A stretch of 64,000 nucleotides of DNA, taken from positions 62,001-126,000 of the forward strand of contig NZ_JAHKPM010000017.1 of the NCBI RefSeq assembly GCF_018860525.1. The letters run 5' to 3'. The position numbers and the translations under genes were made by a program. This DNA comes from Vibrio hepatarius. Its GTDB lineage: Bacteria > Pseudomonadota > Gammaproteobacteria > Enterobacterales > Vibrionaceae. A model generated the notes under the pieces. That model ran no database searches and was not told the DNA's origin. It worked only from the letters and a program-made list of their open reading frames with translations. The stretch's first letter is position 1; each line of letters begins with the position of its first letter. Positions 43,605-52,611 of this stretch are shown one piece after another.

Positions 43605-45143
43605 ATGTCAGAATCACTTCAGTGTGAGGGTCAAATCGATCTTCGCGAATTGGCGTACCAAGCCTTTAGGTACTGCTGCAAAAACAACATTATTACTACC
43701 TTAAACACCATTACAGATGACCGTTACTGGAACTATCTAGATGTAGCGATGGTTAAGCAACTGCATCAGGATTGTGGTTACGTTCCTCCATATATTATTG
43801 AGCAAGCAAGGCACCTTAAAACGTTTAGCGAGCTAAATGATGTAATGGGTCAACTCTCAGAGCATTTCTCTAGAATTCGCGACGAACATGGTGAGATACC
43901 GCGATCTTTGCTTCATACCTTTCTGTACGACTACGAATTGTTTGACAGCCTTAAAAAGGCAGACGAACAATTCGAGAAAAAAGATAGTGATGTAAGAACA
44001 TCTATGCGGTTTGATGAACAAATGATTGTGCGCTTATATGGTAACGATCACCTGACCATGAAAAGAAAGGTTAGGGATTTTATTTCAAAAATTGCAAAGA
44101 AAAGAAAATGGACGAATGCTACTAGGTTTCATCTCCATGAAGTGTTAGCTCTGCGAGATGAGTTCTTTTCATATATTGATAAACCATCGGTAAATCAGAG
44201 ACAGTCGCGTGTCATAACTGTGTATACCCAAAAAGGTGGTGTTGGTAAGAGTCATATTACGCTATCGCTAGCTGGCGCACTTTCTTTAGCTATCAATGAG
44301 AATAAGCGTGTTCTTGTAGTAGATACTGACTACCAACAATCTTGTACATCTACTTTGGTTGTTAAGAAGCACATGGGTAGTGAAGGTTATTTTAATCACC
44401 GTCAATCTTTAAGTGTGTTTGACCTATTCAGAAAGTACACAGAAACTGAGCCGACATTAGAATCACTTTCAAAATTCAAAGCAGACTGTAGGTCAGCCGT
44501 TGTTGAAACTACCTTGCCGAACGTAGATTTGCTTCCAGCAAGTAGTGACTCGTCTTTTGATACGCAGTTTAGTGTTGGTACAGGGAATGGTAACAAATAC
44601 ATTAAACCAAATGCACTGAAGGTGATTTTAGATAATATCTGCGAAGATAATCAGTATGATTACATTTTGATTGACACTCGTCCTGATATTCATGCTAGCG
44701 CTGCCCTATCCTACTATGCAGGTGATGAGCAAGTTGCGATCTTGAAGCCAACAGGTGTAGATGTGCAATCTTTCAGGAACTTCGCTAGAAGAATGGCAAT
44801 TGATGTTATACCAACTCTAGTTTCTCACACATCGGAGTATTCAACTCCTATGAGAAGCAGATTGATCATCAACCAATTCTTGGCTCAGTCGCAAGTTCAA
44901 GATTCTGTTGTGACAATTTTGATGTGCGCATTGCAAAACACAATGTATGAACTAATGGATGTAATTGTTCCTAACTCAACAGCAGCTACTACATGCAGTG
45001 CTCAAGAGGCTACGATTTGGAACCCTGCAAAAAACACCTCTGGCAAAGATGATCATAAGCCGTTAAAAGCCCAGCGCAGAGTTTTCTCTCAACTAGCTAT
45101 GAAAATTGAATATGAACGAATGCTTGAAGAGGAGCAGCAATAA
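43605..45143 (+). CDS. parA: ParA-family partition ATPase, 512 aa
   Basis: The deviant Walker A motif YTQKGGVGKSHITLSLAGAL lies at about residues 206-225. It is followed by VLVVDTDYQQSCTSTL and YDYILIDTRPDIHASAAL. The 200-residue N-terminal part is long, as in type Ia (P1/F-like) ParA proteins, where it carries a helix-turn-helix that represses the par operon. AAGGAAA precedes the ATG at a good distance. The stop overlaps the parB start (TAATG), showing coupled translation. ParA ATP cycling on the nucleoid positions ParB-bound replicons. Confidence 0.93.
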   Translation: MSESLQCEGQIDLRELAYQAFRYCCKNNIITTLNTITDDRYWNYLDVAMVKQLHQDCGYVPPYIIEQARHLKTFSELNDVMGQLSEHFSRIRDEHGEIPRSLLHTFLYDYELFDSLKKADEQFEKKDSDVRTSMRFDEQMIVRLYGNDHLTMKRKVRDFISKIAKKRKWTNATRFHLHEVLALRDEFFSYIDKPSVNQRQSRVITVYTQKGGVGKSHITLSLAGALSLAINENKRVLVVDTDYQQSCTSTLVVKKHMGSEGYFNHRQSLSVFDLFRKYTETEPTLESLSKFKADCRSAVVETTLPNVDLLPASSDSSFDTQFSVGTGNGNKYIKPNALKVILDNICEDNQYDYILIDTRPDIHASAALSYYAGDEQVAILKPTGVDVQSFRNFARRMAIDVIPTLVSHTSEYSTPMRSRLIINQFLAQSQVQDSVVTILMCALQNTMYELMDVIVPNSTAATTCSAQEATIWNPAKNTSGKDDHKPLKAQRRVFSQLAMKIEYERMLEEEQQ

Positions 45144-46183
45144 TGTCTCTAAAAGGTGTGGTGCGTGAAATTTCAAAACGCGAAAAAAATCCAGAAGAAG
45201 ATGTAAAAGATCTTAACTTGCCGTCTAAGGAAGAAACTTTGCAAGACACTATAAAAAAACTTTCCAAAAGAATTGTAGGCGGCACTGAGGTTGAGGTTTC
45301 TAAGACCTTAATTCTATCTCGCGATGTTCAATCTACAGTACTTGTTCACAAATTAAATAAGCGAAATCAATTATTTCTACAGGGAAAAAACGTTGATGAC
45401 TTGATAAAAGACATCAACGAAAATGACGGCGTCATTAATGAGCCAGTGCTTTGCTACTTTGATGGCAGTAAGTATTATGCTATCGACGGGTCACGACGTC
45501 GGATGTCCGCAATTAAGGGGGAGTTCGACCTTCCTGTCGAGTATTTTACTAATGAGTTACCGTACAGGGTAATTAAGTCGCATATAAACTCAACAAATAC
45601 TAGCAAGGATTTCTCAGACCTTGAGAAGTTGCTGACTGCGCGTGATGAATACCGTGATTTACTACATGATCACGTAGATAATAAAGATGTAAAACAGACG
45701 GATTTGTTGGTTGAGGTTTTAGCTGCCAGTGGGTTTGCGACAAGTGCAGCTTCGGTTTCGCGTGTCAAAAAGATCTTCGAGTTTATCCATGAAGAATACT
45801 TTGAGCAAGCGTTAGTTAACCAAATCTCGCAAGATAGTATTCGTAAGTTGGCTGAGTATATTGCAAAGTTTGCGAAAAAAGGTGATTCACGCTTCACCAG
45901 AGAGCAGTTAAAGCCTGTTTTCGATGAACTTTTCACGCAGTTAGAAAGTGATTTCGGAACCGAATACACTGGTGCTGAGTTGTTGGCAGCCTTTAAGCGA
46001 AAATTTTCCCCAAAAGCCGTAGTTAGTCAGCCTCCAGTAATTAACACTTTAGTGGAAAGTGAAGATTTTACTATTAAATTGGTTGAGTCAGCTAATGGCT
46101 GGGAGCTTAAAGGGAATGGGAAAGTACCTAAGTCATTTAAAGATGACTTACAATCATTGTTAGATACACATTTCACTTATTGA
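45143..46183 (+). CDS. parB: ParB-family centromere-binding protein, 346 aa
   Basis: The ParB N-terminal CTPase-type domain is seen in DGVINEPVLCYFDGSKYYAI and the arginine motif DGSRRRMSAI (residues 115-124). A central helix-turn-helix region follows (TDLLVEVLAASGFATSAASV), then a C-terminal part that probably dimerises. Overall layout and length are like P1-type ParB (333). The likely binding site is the TTTTCACTAGTGAAAA palindrome array at 41369-41658; this is inferred from proximity and symmetry. A strong terminator ends the operon. Confidence 0.92.
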   Translation: MSLKGVVREISKREKNPEEDVKDLNLPSKEETLQDTIKKLSKRIVGGTEVEVSKTLILSRDVQSTVLVHKLNKRNQLFLQGKNVDDLIKDINENDGVINEPVLCYFDGSKYYAIDGSRRRMSAIKGEFDLPVEYFTNELPYRVIKSHINSTNTSKDFSDLEKLLTARDEYRDLLHDHVDNKDVKQTDLLVEVLAASGFATSAASVSRVKKIFEFIHEEYFEQALVNQISQDSIRKLAEYIAKFAKKGDSRFTREQLKPVFDELFTQLESDFGTEYTGAELLAAFKRKFSPKAVVSQPPVINTLVESEDFTIKLVESANGWELKGNGKVPKSFKDDLQSLLDTHFTY

Positions 46184-46199
46184 CTAGTATTTTAATTTT

Positions 46200-46227
46200 A
46201 AGCCCGAGAAAACTCTCGGGCTTTTTT
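46200..46227 (+). terminator. Rho-independent terminator after parAB
   Basis: AAGCCCGAG and CTCGGGCTT form a nine-base-pair stem, followed by TTTTT. Confidence 0.85.
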
Positions 46228-46242
46228 ATGTACACGGAATAG

Positions 46243-47033
46243 CTATACAGCCATAGGTGGCTTTGGTGTCACAAACTTGTCCTTGTTTACGAACTCATCT
46301 GGCATATTCACCGTAATATCATCCATTGTTAATGAAATTATATCGTCAACAGTGTTCAATTTCTTTTTGAATTCTATTGAGCAAGGCTCTTCACTGAACT
46401 TTCTTGTTAATAGCTCTTTAGTGAACTCTACTTGGTTTTCATATAAGTGCGCATCTATTAGCTCACAGGTAAGTAGGGCAGGTGTCATTTCAAGAGCCGC
46501 ACTAAATGCCATAAGCAAATATGCACACTGCCGTATATTGAGCATCATACTGTATAATGTATCTGCCGATCTGCTTGTAACTTCAAGATTTAGGAATTTG
46601 ACTCCTTCATGCTCAATTACAACCATTGATGTGGGTGCCAACAAGGCGGTAAGGCCATTTCCTGAAGCTGAGCGGGGTTCCACATTGTTACGTAATGGCG
46701 ACTCTCGAATGGATTTTTCTTCAAATTTTCAAACACTTCTTTTATCTGATCTACACCAGAATCAGGAATGGCTTGTTGAGTATTTTCATCAAAGTCGCCA
46801 TTATAATTTCTTAGCTGAAAGCCATACGCCTTAGCCATGTTGCCCTCTACAACATGAGTTAATCCTGCTTTATCCAAAAAACTCTCGCGAAGTGTTACCT
46901 TTCCAAAAATCAATGTCTTCTTTAGCAATTTCGCCGTAAACCCTCCCCCGATGAGGGCGGGGATATTTTCGCCGTAGTATGTTTGTGCGAATTTCTGGGT
47001 GTTTAGTCTAACCTTGGTTGTAGTTTTAGTCAT
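46243..47033 (-). pseudogene. thyA: Thymidylate synthase-like gene with a frameshift
   Basis: The upstream frame (from ATG 47033; open to 47084) ends NPAQLQEMALPPCWHPHQW, covering the ThyA 'WNxxxLxxMALxPC' motif with the catalytic Cys. The downstream frame resumes VVIEHEGVKFLNLEVTSRSA, then MMLNIRQCAYLL and LIDAHLYENQVE (compare GDTHLYSNH) and ends PPMAV. One missing G in TGGG near 46617-46628 would restore a single 263-residue protein. ThyA makes dTMP from dUMP. The retained Asn in MMLNI suggests dUMP rather than dCMP as substrate, but CWHPHQW is unlike the usual CHxxFQF. So it could be a nucleotide-hydroxymethylase relative. Confidence 0.8.
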
Positions 47034-47107
47034 TTTGATATTTTGATTACCATTAAAGTATATGTAATTAGTGTCGTATTTCATAAAAGTATGAATACCT
47101 CACACTT

Positions 47108-47123
47108 AAGTCATTATAGCGCC
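47108..47123 (-). promoter_or_regulatory. Half-match of the shared motif upstream of thyA-like gene
   Basis: The minus strand reads GGCGCTATAATGACTT. The TATAATGAC half matches the consensus; the TGGTAA half does not. Confidence 0.35.
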
Positions 47124-47162
47124 GTGTATTTATTGGTATTTCTATGACTGAACACTTGATGA

Positions 47163-47178
47163 TGGTAATATAATGACG
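47163..47178 (+). promoter_or_regulatory. Shared promoter-like motif upstream of dnaE
   Basis: TGGTAATATAATGACG matches 15 of 16 consensus positions and lies 26 nt before the dnaE ATG. Confidence 0.65.
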
Positions 47179-47204
47179 CAACAAACAAATCTAATGAGCA
47201 AACA

Positions 47205-50200
47205 ATGACAGATTTCGCAATAATTAGGACTGACCATTCACTCCATGAGGGTTCAGGTAAATCAAAAGACTATGTAAGTTTTGCAGCGGAAAACGGGATT
47301 AAAACGTTGGTTATGGCAGACCGTACTATGCTTTCAGATGGCATAGGGTTCTATAAAAAGTGCTTGGAGTACTCTATTAATCCAGTAATGGGTGCCCTGC
47401 TAAGTGTTTATGATCCCAAAAGAGTATATGCAGCACAAAGTTCAAGGAATGGGTTTTTTTTTGTTCTTTTATATCAATACTTAACAGCACTGATCGGTGA
47501 AGAAGCAAGCGAAGAATACGTATCAAAATACTTCATGGAAATTGAAGGTGGTATTGTAGCACCACTACGAAAACGAGCAATTTCGGCTCCTAAAGCTACA
47601 TCTACACAGCGGAAAGAATCTCTATTGTTTGCAATTAATGCCGCTTCAATCCTTGGTTTATCCAGTATTGAACAACAAGCTGCACTCCAATCAAAGCAGC
47701 TTGGATATTCAGGAGCAGCAAGCAAGAAAAAGCTTGCAGATGATTCTCGTAAAACATTCTTTGGAGAGATAGAGCTAGATGAAGAGAAAGTATCAGGTTA
47801 CCTGAAAGCTTTTCCTGCTCTTTATTCTGAAATTAGGGCTGGGTCTCAGCCGAGTTTCACTTCATCCGATAAATGGGGTGGGTTTATTGACCAGTATGTT
47901 ATCCCTTCATATAAATCGTGGGCTAAGGCTATCGAGGTCAAGAAGGGAGATAAACTCAATAAGCAGGATTTTGCTTTCTCAACATACCTTGAGTCTATAG
48001 CTAAGGTGCACGCTAAATTTAAATTCAGCTTCGATGATGAATATGCTCGCTCTGTTACTTCTGATTTCTTGGGTTTATCTAAAACGGGATCATCAGTACT
48101 CCCTGAAGTTATGGATGACTTGCTTGGTGAGCAACCTCCTATGTCGATTTTGGAGTTAAAGCTTACTGCTAAAAACACAGAGGCAACTTATCATGAGGTT
48201 CTTTTTGCCGAAATTTACAACCATTTACAGGCAAGCGCCTCCAGTGAAGAGGCAGCAGTATTCTCTTTAATTGATTCTGTGGGCAGTAACGTAACTTTGG
48301 CTCATAATAAACTTGATCTTACAGCATTGTATGCTGAAGCATTTTTGATGTATTGGGTTAAAGAGACGGCGGGATCGTTTAAGCCGATTCCTGTCTCTGA
48401 CGAAATGACCAGTCTTGAGAAGCGTGAGCTGCAACTTCATGCTTTATACCCTGTTATTCTTGAGGCAGCAGCCGACTACAAAGATAAAAATGAAAGTTGC
48501 TATAGTGATATTACCTTATTTGCAAATACACAAGAGGGCTTCCTAAACATCAAGCGACTCATATCGCTTTCATATATGGAAGGGCAGTCTTCGGATTTGA
48601 TTGAAACTAAAGGCGACAAGCGTAAGGTAAACTCATACCCTAAACTACCAATTGAGAGGCTTCGTGAGTTTTCTGATGGGTTGGTAGCGATTGTTGGTTT
48701 GCAGAATGATGAGGTTGATAAAGCTTTTCGCTACAAAACCGATATGGGTTCAGCATTCGAGTATTATGAAGATATTTTCGGTTCTAAAAATGTCCTTGTA
48801 GGTATACAGAGAAGCACAACTCAAGAAGACGGTGAGTACTTGGTTTCTGTTGAAGCGGCAAGGAATAGCGCACTTGTTGAGCATGCCTCATCTAGAGGTT
48901 TAGTTGCTTTTGCTATGAATAATGCTTTTTACCTGTGTAAGGACGATTACGAGGTAATGGATAATAAGGCAGCGATGCTTCTTGATGAGTATGTTAATTC
49001 ACCATCACGAACAAAAAATTATTTTCATGGGCATTACTTAAAGTCTCCAGAAGAGTTATTGGAAATTTTTTCCGATACCCCAACTTTGCTGAATAATACT
49101 TCCAAGTTGACTGAATATCTCGGTATTGGTAATCATTTGGACATCACTCTTGATCATCCCGTACTGCCTAACTTCCCAATTCCAGATGGTTTTGATGAAA
49201 CCACCTACATGAAGCATCTAGCAGAAGAGGGGATGTGGGAAAAATTTAATTTCAACGCTCTACGCGATTATAAAGTTGATAGTTTCGATGATTTGAGTGA
49301 GGAACAAGCTCAGGAAGTCGAGAGTCTCAAAGAAGTTTTTCGTAAACGCTTAGATTATGAGGTTGAGATTATAGGGAACATGGGCTTCTCTGGATATTTC
49401 CTTATCGTAGCTGACTTTATCGTTTGGGGTAAGAGTAATGGTGTGCCTATTGGCCCCGGACGCGGTTCGGGCGCTGGCTCTATTGTTGCTTATGGCCTGA
49501 ATATTACAGATATCGAACCTATCAAATATGGCCTACTATTCGAGCGATTCTTGAACCCAGAACGTGTATCGATGCCTGACTTCGACGTCGATTTTGGTTC
49601 TGGTTTCCATCCAGAAACTGGGGAGCCTGTTAACCGAGACTGTGTAATTGCTTATGTCCAAAACAAATACAATAATCCAGATTCTTTGTTTCCGTCTGTT
49701 GGGCAAATCGCAACCCATGGCTTAATCGCCGCGAAGAGTGGTATCAAGAAACTTGCAAAGACTAGGTTCTTGCTCCCGTCATTTTCTGATCAACTAACTA
49801 AACTCTTCCCAGATGCACCAGAAGTAAAAATTTCTGACTGTCTCGAAATACCAGAAGTTATTTTCCGTAAAGAGCGTGAGCGAGAAGTTCACGAGTTGAT
49901 GGAACTGACTTCTCGAATGGAAGGGTTGAAGCAAAACTCAGGTGTTCATGCGGGTGGTGTTGTTATTGCCCCAACAGAAATGGTTGATTTCACACCGTTC
50001 CATATTGATACCCGAGATACATCAAAAATTATTGCTCAATTTGATAAGAATGATGTTGAAACTGCTGGTCTGGTAAAATTTGACTTCTTAGGTCTAGCCA
50101 ACCTGACAGCAATTGAGTATGCAAGGAAGTACATTCGATTGTTTAAGGGTGTAGATATTGATATGTCTAAAATCGATTACGGTGATAAAGATACCTTTGA

Positions 50201-52241
50201 TTTGTTGCGCACAGGTAACTCTCACGGTGTTTTTCAGGTTGAATCTGATGGTATGCGTAAGCTTTTGAGAAAAATCTCTTGTGATAACATGGAGGACTTG
50301 TCAGCCCTATTGGCGCTATACCGTCCGGGGCCTCTACAGTCAGGAATGGTCGATAACTTCATTGATCGTAAGCATGGAAGAGAAATAACTTCATACCCAG
50401 ATGCTACCTATCAGCACGATTGTTTGCAGCCTATCCTTGAGCCAACATACGGGATTATTTTGTATCAAGAACAGGTAATGCAGTGCGCGCAAGCCATGTC
50501 AGGTTACACACTTGGTGGTGCAGATTTGCTTCGTCGTGCGATGGGTAAGAAGAAACCTGAGGAGATGGCAAAGCAGCGTGAAGTTTTCCAAGAAGGGGCA
50601 GTAACTCAAGGAATAGATTCAGAGCTTTCTATGAAAATCTTTGACCTTATTGAGAAGTTCGCTGGCTACGGGTTTAACAAGTCACACTCAATGGCTTATG
50701 CTCATGTGACATTCCAGACAGCTTATTTGAAGACTCACTTTACTCGCGAGTATATGGCTGCTCTTTTGACAGACCAATCAAGTACCCCTGATAAACTCAA
50801 AGCGACACTGGTGGACTGTAACCGAAACGGAATCACTATATTTCCGCCTGACGTAAACCAGTCTGATACAGAATTCTTGCCAGAAGATGAAAATGCAATC
50901 AGATATGGTTTGCTTGCTATCAAAGGTGTTGGTGAGGATAAGCTGAAAGCCATTCTTGAGGAAAGAGAGCGTAATGGTGAGTTCAAATCAGTTGAGGATC
51001 TAAGGAAGCGCTGTGGCGGAAAGTTTGATAAGAAGGTAGCAGAGGGGCTTCTCTTTGCTGGTGCGCTTGACTCACTTGAAACGACTCGCGACCTTCCAGA
51101 TGGTGCTTTGAGAAAAGAGAGTGAGTTAGCTACCTCTGAGAAGACTACTCCTAAACTTGAAGGTTTGAAGTCTGATTTCTTTGCTAAAAAACACGAGAAA
51201 GATTCACTAGTTCGCCAAGGTAAAGATTTGAGAGAAATGATCTCAAGCGTAATTTCTTATTACGGTGAGCGATACGGGCTAACGGTATCCAGCCATACAT
51301 CAATGGACAATAAAACTCTCGGGGAAACGGCAGCGTACCTAATCAAAGAAATTCCTCTTATGGTTGATAAAGGTGCAGATAAGTTCAGTGTTTCTGAGGA
51401 TGTGAAAAACCTTGAAACTCAGTTGCGCCGAAGAAATGAACTAGCAAACAATTTCCGTAAAGTTAATTCTGAGCTTGAGGTCATAGAGTCGCAACTTAAT
51501 GCAGAGAAGGATAGATTGAGTTCTGGCGGAGAAGCGCAAACTAGCGATGAAGGTGAGCGATTAGTTTCTTTTGATAAGCGTGCATATCTCTGGACAGACA
51601 TTGAAGCAATTGTTATGAACTTAACAATTGCTAATTTGGCAAAGGCAGAGAGTTTTGAGAAAGCACTCAACTCTATCGACTATAAGGTGATTGAGCGTTT
51701 TTCAGATGCTTACCGACTTAAGCAAGAAATGGGTTACTTGGCCTACTATGTTTCTGGGCATCCATTTGATATTGATAACTTAAGAGTAAGACTATCTCAG
51801 AGTTTCGGGAATACGCCTATTTCTCAGTTAACTTATCCTTCGACTGAAGGTTTGGAAGAAGAGGAACGAAGAGAAGTGGAGAGATCAACTGCTCCTAGCC
51901 GAGTAGCAGGTGTAATTGCAAGCATTCATCAAATCAAAATCAAGAAAGAAACAAGCAAAAACTTTGGTCGTGATATGGCTTTCCTAGTTCTTGATGATTC
52001 GTTTGGTGAAATGACTGTAATGGTTCTACCTGACATGTTTGATTTAATTAAGTCGAATTTGTTTATTGGTGCACCAATGGCTATAGAGGGAGTGGTTCTT
52101 CGTGATAATTATGCAGATGATGACTCAATGACGGTAACACCTTGGGTAGTTTATGATCCTCAAAATCCAGAAAACGAGGTTTATGAGAACAGGCCAAAGG
52201 GTCGTTACAATAAAAAAGACAATGGGAGCGGTTGGAGTTAA
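47205..52241 (+). CDS. dnaE: DNA polymerase III alpha subunit with large insertions, 1678 aa
   Basis: The polymerase core is canonical: GRGSGAGSIVAYGLNI, MPDFDVDF (D792, D794), GLVKFDFLGL (D960), ALYRPGPLQSGM, GYGFNKSHSMAYAHVTFQTA, a helix-hairpin-helix (KGVGEDKLKAILEERE) and an OB fold near the C-terminus (RVAGVIASIHQIKIK). It is over 500 residues longer than E. coli DnaE (1160). About 360 residues (roughly 70-430) interrupt the PHP domain, and about 200 more (roughly 1310-1510, with a coiled coil) lie before the SGHPFD motif. The PHP metal site is degraded (MADRTM instead of TDHxN). The tau-binding C-terminal domain seems absent. Confidence 0.93.
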   Translation: MTDFAIIRTDHSLHEGSGKSKDYVSFAAENGIKTLVMADRTMLSDGIGFYKKCLEYSINPVMGALLSVYDPKRVYAAQSSRNGFFFVLLYQYLTALIGEEASEEYVSKYFMEIEGGIVAPLRKRAISAPKATSTQRKESLLFAINAASILGLSSIEQQAALQSKQLGYSGAASKKKLADDSRKTFFGEIELDEEKVSGYLKAFPALYSEIRAGSQPSFTSSDKWGGFIDQYVIPSYKSWAKAIEVKKGDKLNKQDFAFSTYLESIAKVHAKFKFSFDDEYARSVTSDFLGLSKTGSSVLPEVMDDLLGEQPPMSILELKLTAKNTEATYHEVLFAEIYNHLQASASSEEAAVFSLIDSVGSNVTLAHNKLDLTALYAEAFLMYWVKETAGSFKPIPVSDEMTSLEKRELQLHALYPVILEAAADYKDKNESCYSDITLFANTQEGFLNIKRLISLSYMEGQSSDLIETKGDKRKVNSYPKLPIERLREFSDGLVAIVGLQNDEVDKAFRYKTDMGSAFEYYEDIFGSKNVLVGIQRSTTQEDGEYLVSVEAARNSALVEHASSRGLVAFAMNNAFYLCKDDYEVMDNKAAMLLDEYVNSPSRTKNYFHGHYLKSPEELLEIFSDTPTLLNNTSKLTEYLGIGNHLDITLDHPVLPNFPIPDGFDETTYMKHLAEEGMWEKFNFNALRDYKVDSFDDLSEEQAQEVESLKEVFRKRLDYEVEIIGNMGFSGYFLIVADFIVWGKSNGVPIGPGRGSGAGSIVAYGLNITDIEPIKYGLLFERFLNPERVSMPDFDVDFGSGFHPETGEPVNRDCVIAYVQNKYNNPDSLFPSVGQIATHGLIAAKSGIKKLAKTRFLLPSFSDQLTKLFPDAPEVKISDCLEIPEVIFRKEREREVHELMELTSRMEGLKQNSGVHAGGVVIAPTEMVDFTPFHIDTRDTSKIIAQFDKNDVETAGLVKFDFLGLANLTAIEYARKYIRLFKGVDIDMSKIDYGDKDTFDLLRTGNSHGVFQVESDGMRKLLRKISCDNMEDLSALLALYRPGPLQSGMVDNFIDRKHGREITSYPDATYQHDCLQPILEPTYGIILYQEQVMQCAQAMSGYTLGGADLLRRAMGKKKPEEMAKQREVFQEGAVTQGIDSELSMKIFDLIEKFAGYGFNKSHSMAYAHVTFQTAYLKTHFTREYMAALLTDQSSTPDKLKATLVDCNRNGITIFPPDVNQSDTEFLPEDENAIRYGLLAIKGVGEDKLKAILEERERNGEFKSVEDLRKRCGGKFDKKVAEGLLFAGALDSLETTRDLPDGALRKESELATSEKTTPKLEGLKSDFFAKKHEKDSLVRQGKDLREMISSVISYYGERYGLTVSSHTSMDNKTLGETAAYLIKEIPLMVDKGADKFSVSEDVKNLETQLRRRNELANNFRKVNSELEVIESQLNAEKDRLSSGGEAQTSDEGERLVSFDKRAYLWTDIEAIVMNLTIANLAKAESFEKALNSIDYKVIERFSDAYRLKQEMGYLAYYVSGHPFDIDNLRVRLSQSFGNTPISQLTYPSTEGLEEEERREVERSTAPSRVAGVIASIHQIKIKKETSKNFGRDMAFLVLDDSFGEMTVMVLPDMFDLIKSNLFIGAPMAIEGVVLRDNYADDDSMTVTPWVVYDPQNPENEVYENRPKGRYNKKDNGSGWS

Positions 52242-52611
52242 AAATAGTTCAGGCATTTGGGTTATTGATGCGTAATCTTTTATGGCTTCGGTTCAATCGA
52301 ATCAAGCGGTTAGTTATGGGCGGGTTTTTACTCGCCTTTTTTGTTCCTTGCTTTAATGATTTTTATTTCTTAATTTTTCAATAAAGGAACCAGTAGCGTA
52401 AGTTATTTTAGCTTACATATTTTTTTTAACTTTAAGGTGTATACGATTTTTGTATACGCTTTTTTAAATACATTTAGGTGCAAGCACTTTTTTGATAGCA
52501 CTTAAGTGATAACACTTCTGTGTATACGCTTTTTTTGATTGAAAACTTGTTGTCAGTTAAGCAGATGTTATGTAAGCGTAATCGCTACTTGTAAAAAAAT
52601 AAATAATAACA
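52242..52611 (+). promoter_or_regulatory. Long intergenic region with repeated palindromes before the secretion/peptide block
   Basis: No gene is seen. GTATAC occurs at 52439, 52452 and 52522, and TGTATACGCTTTTTT is repeated at 52451-52465 and 52521-52535. Other dyads are GTAAG/CTTAC (52398-52416), GTGCAAGCAC (about 52478-52487) and CACTTAAGTG (52499-52508). The density of operator-like palindromes in 110 bp suggests regulated transcription of the genes from 52612 onward. Confidence 0.5.
52318..52343 (+). terminator. Terminator after dnaE
   Basis: GGCGGGT and ACTCGCC pair (one G-U) and are followed by six T. Confidence 0.7.

Noticed and set aside
52280..52310. GGTTCAATCGAATC as the T-arm of a tRNA.
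   Set aside because: No matching acceptor, D or anticodon stems can be folded around it.
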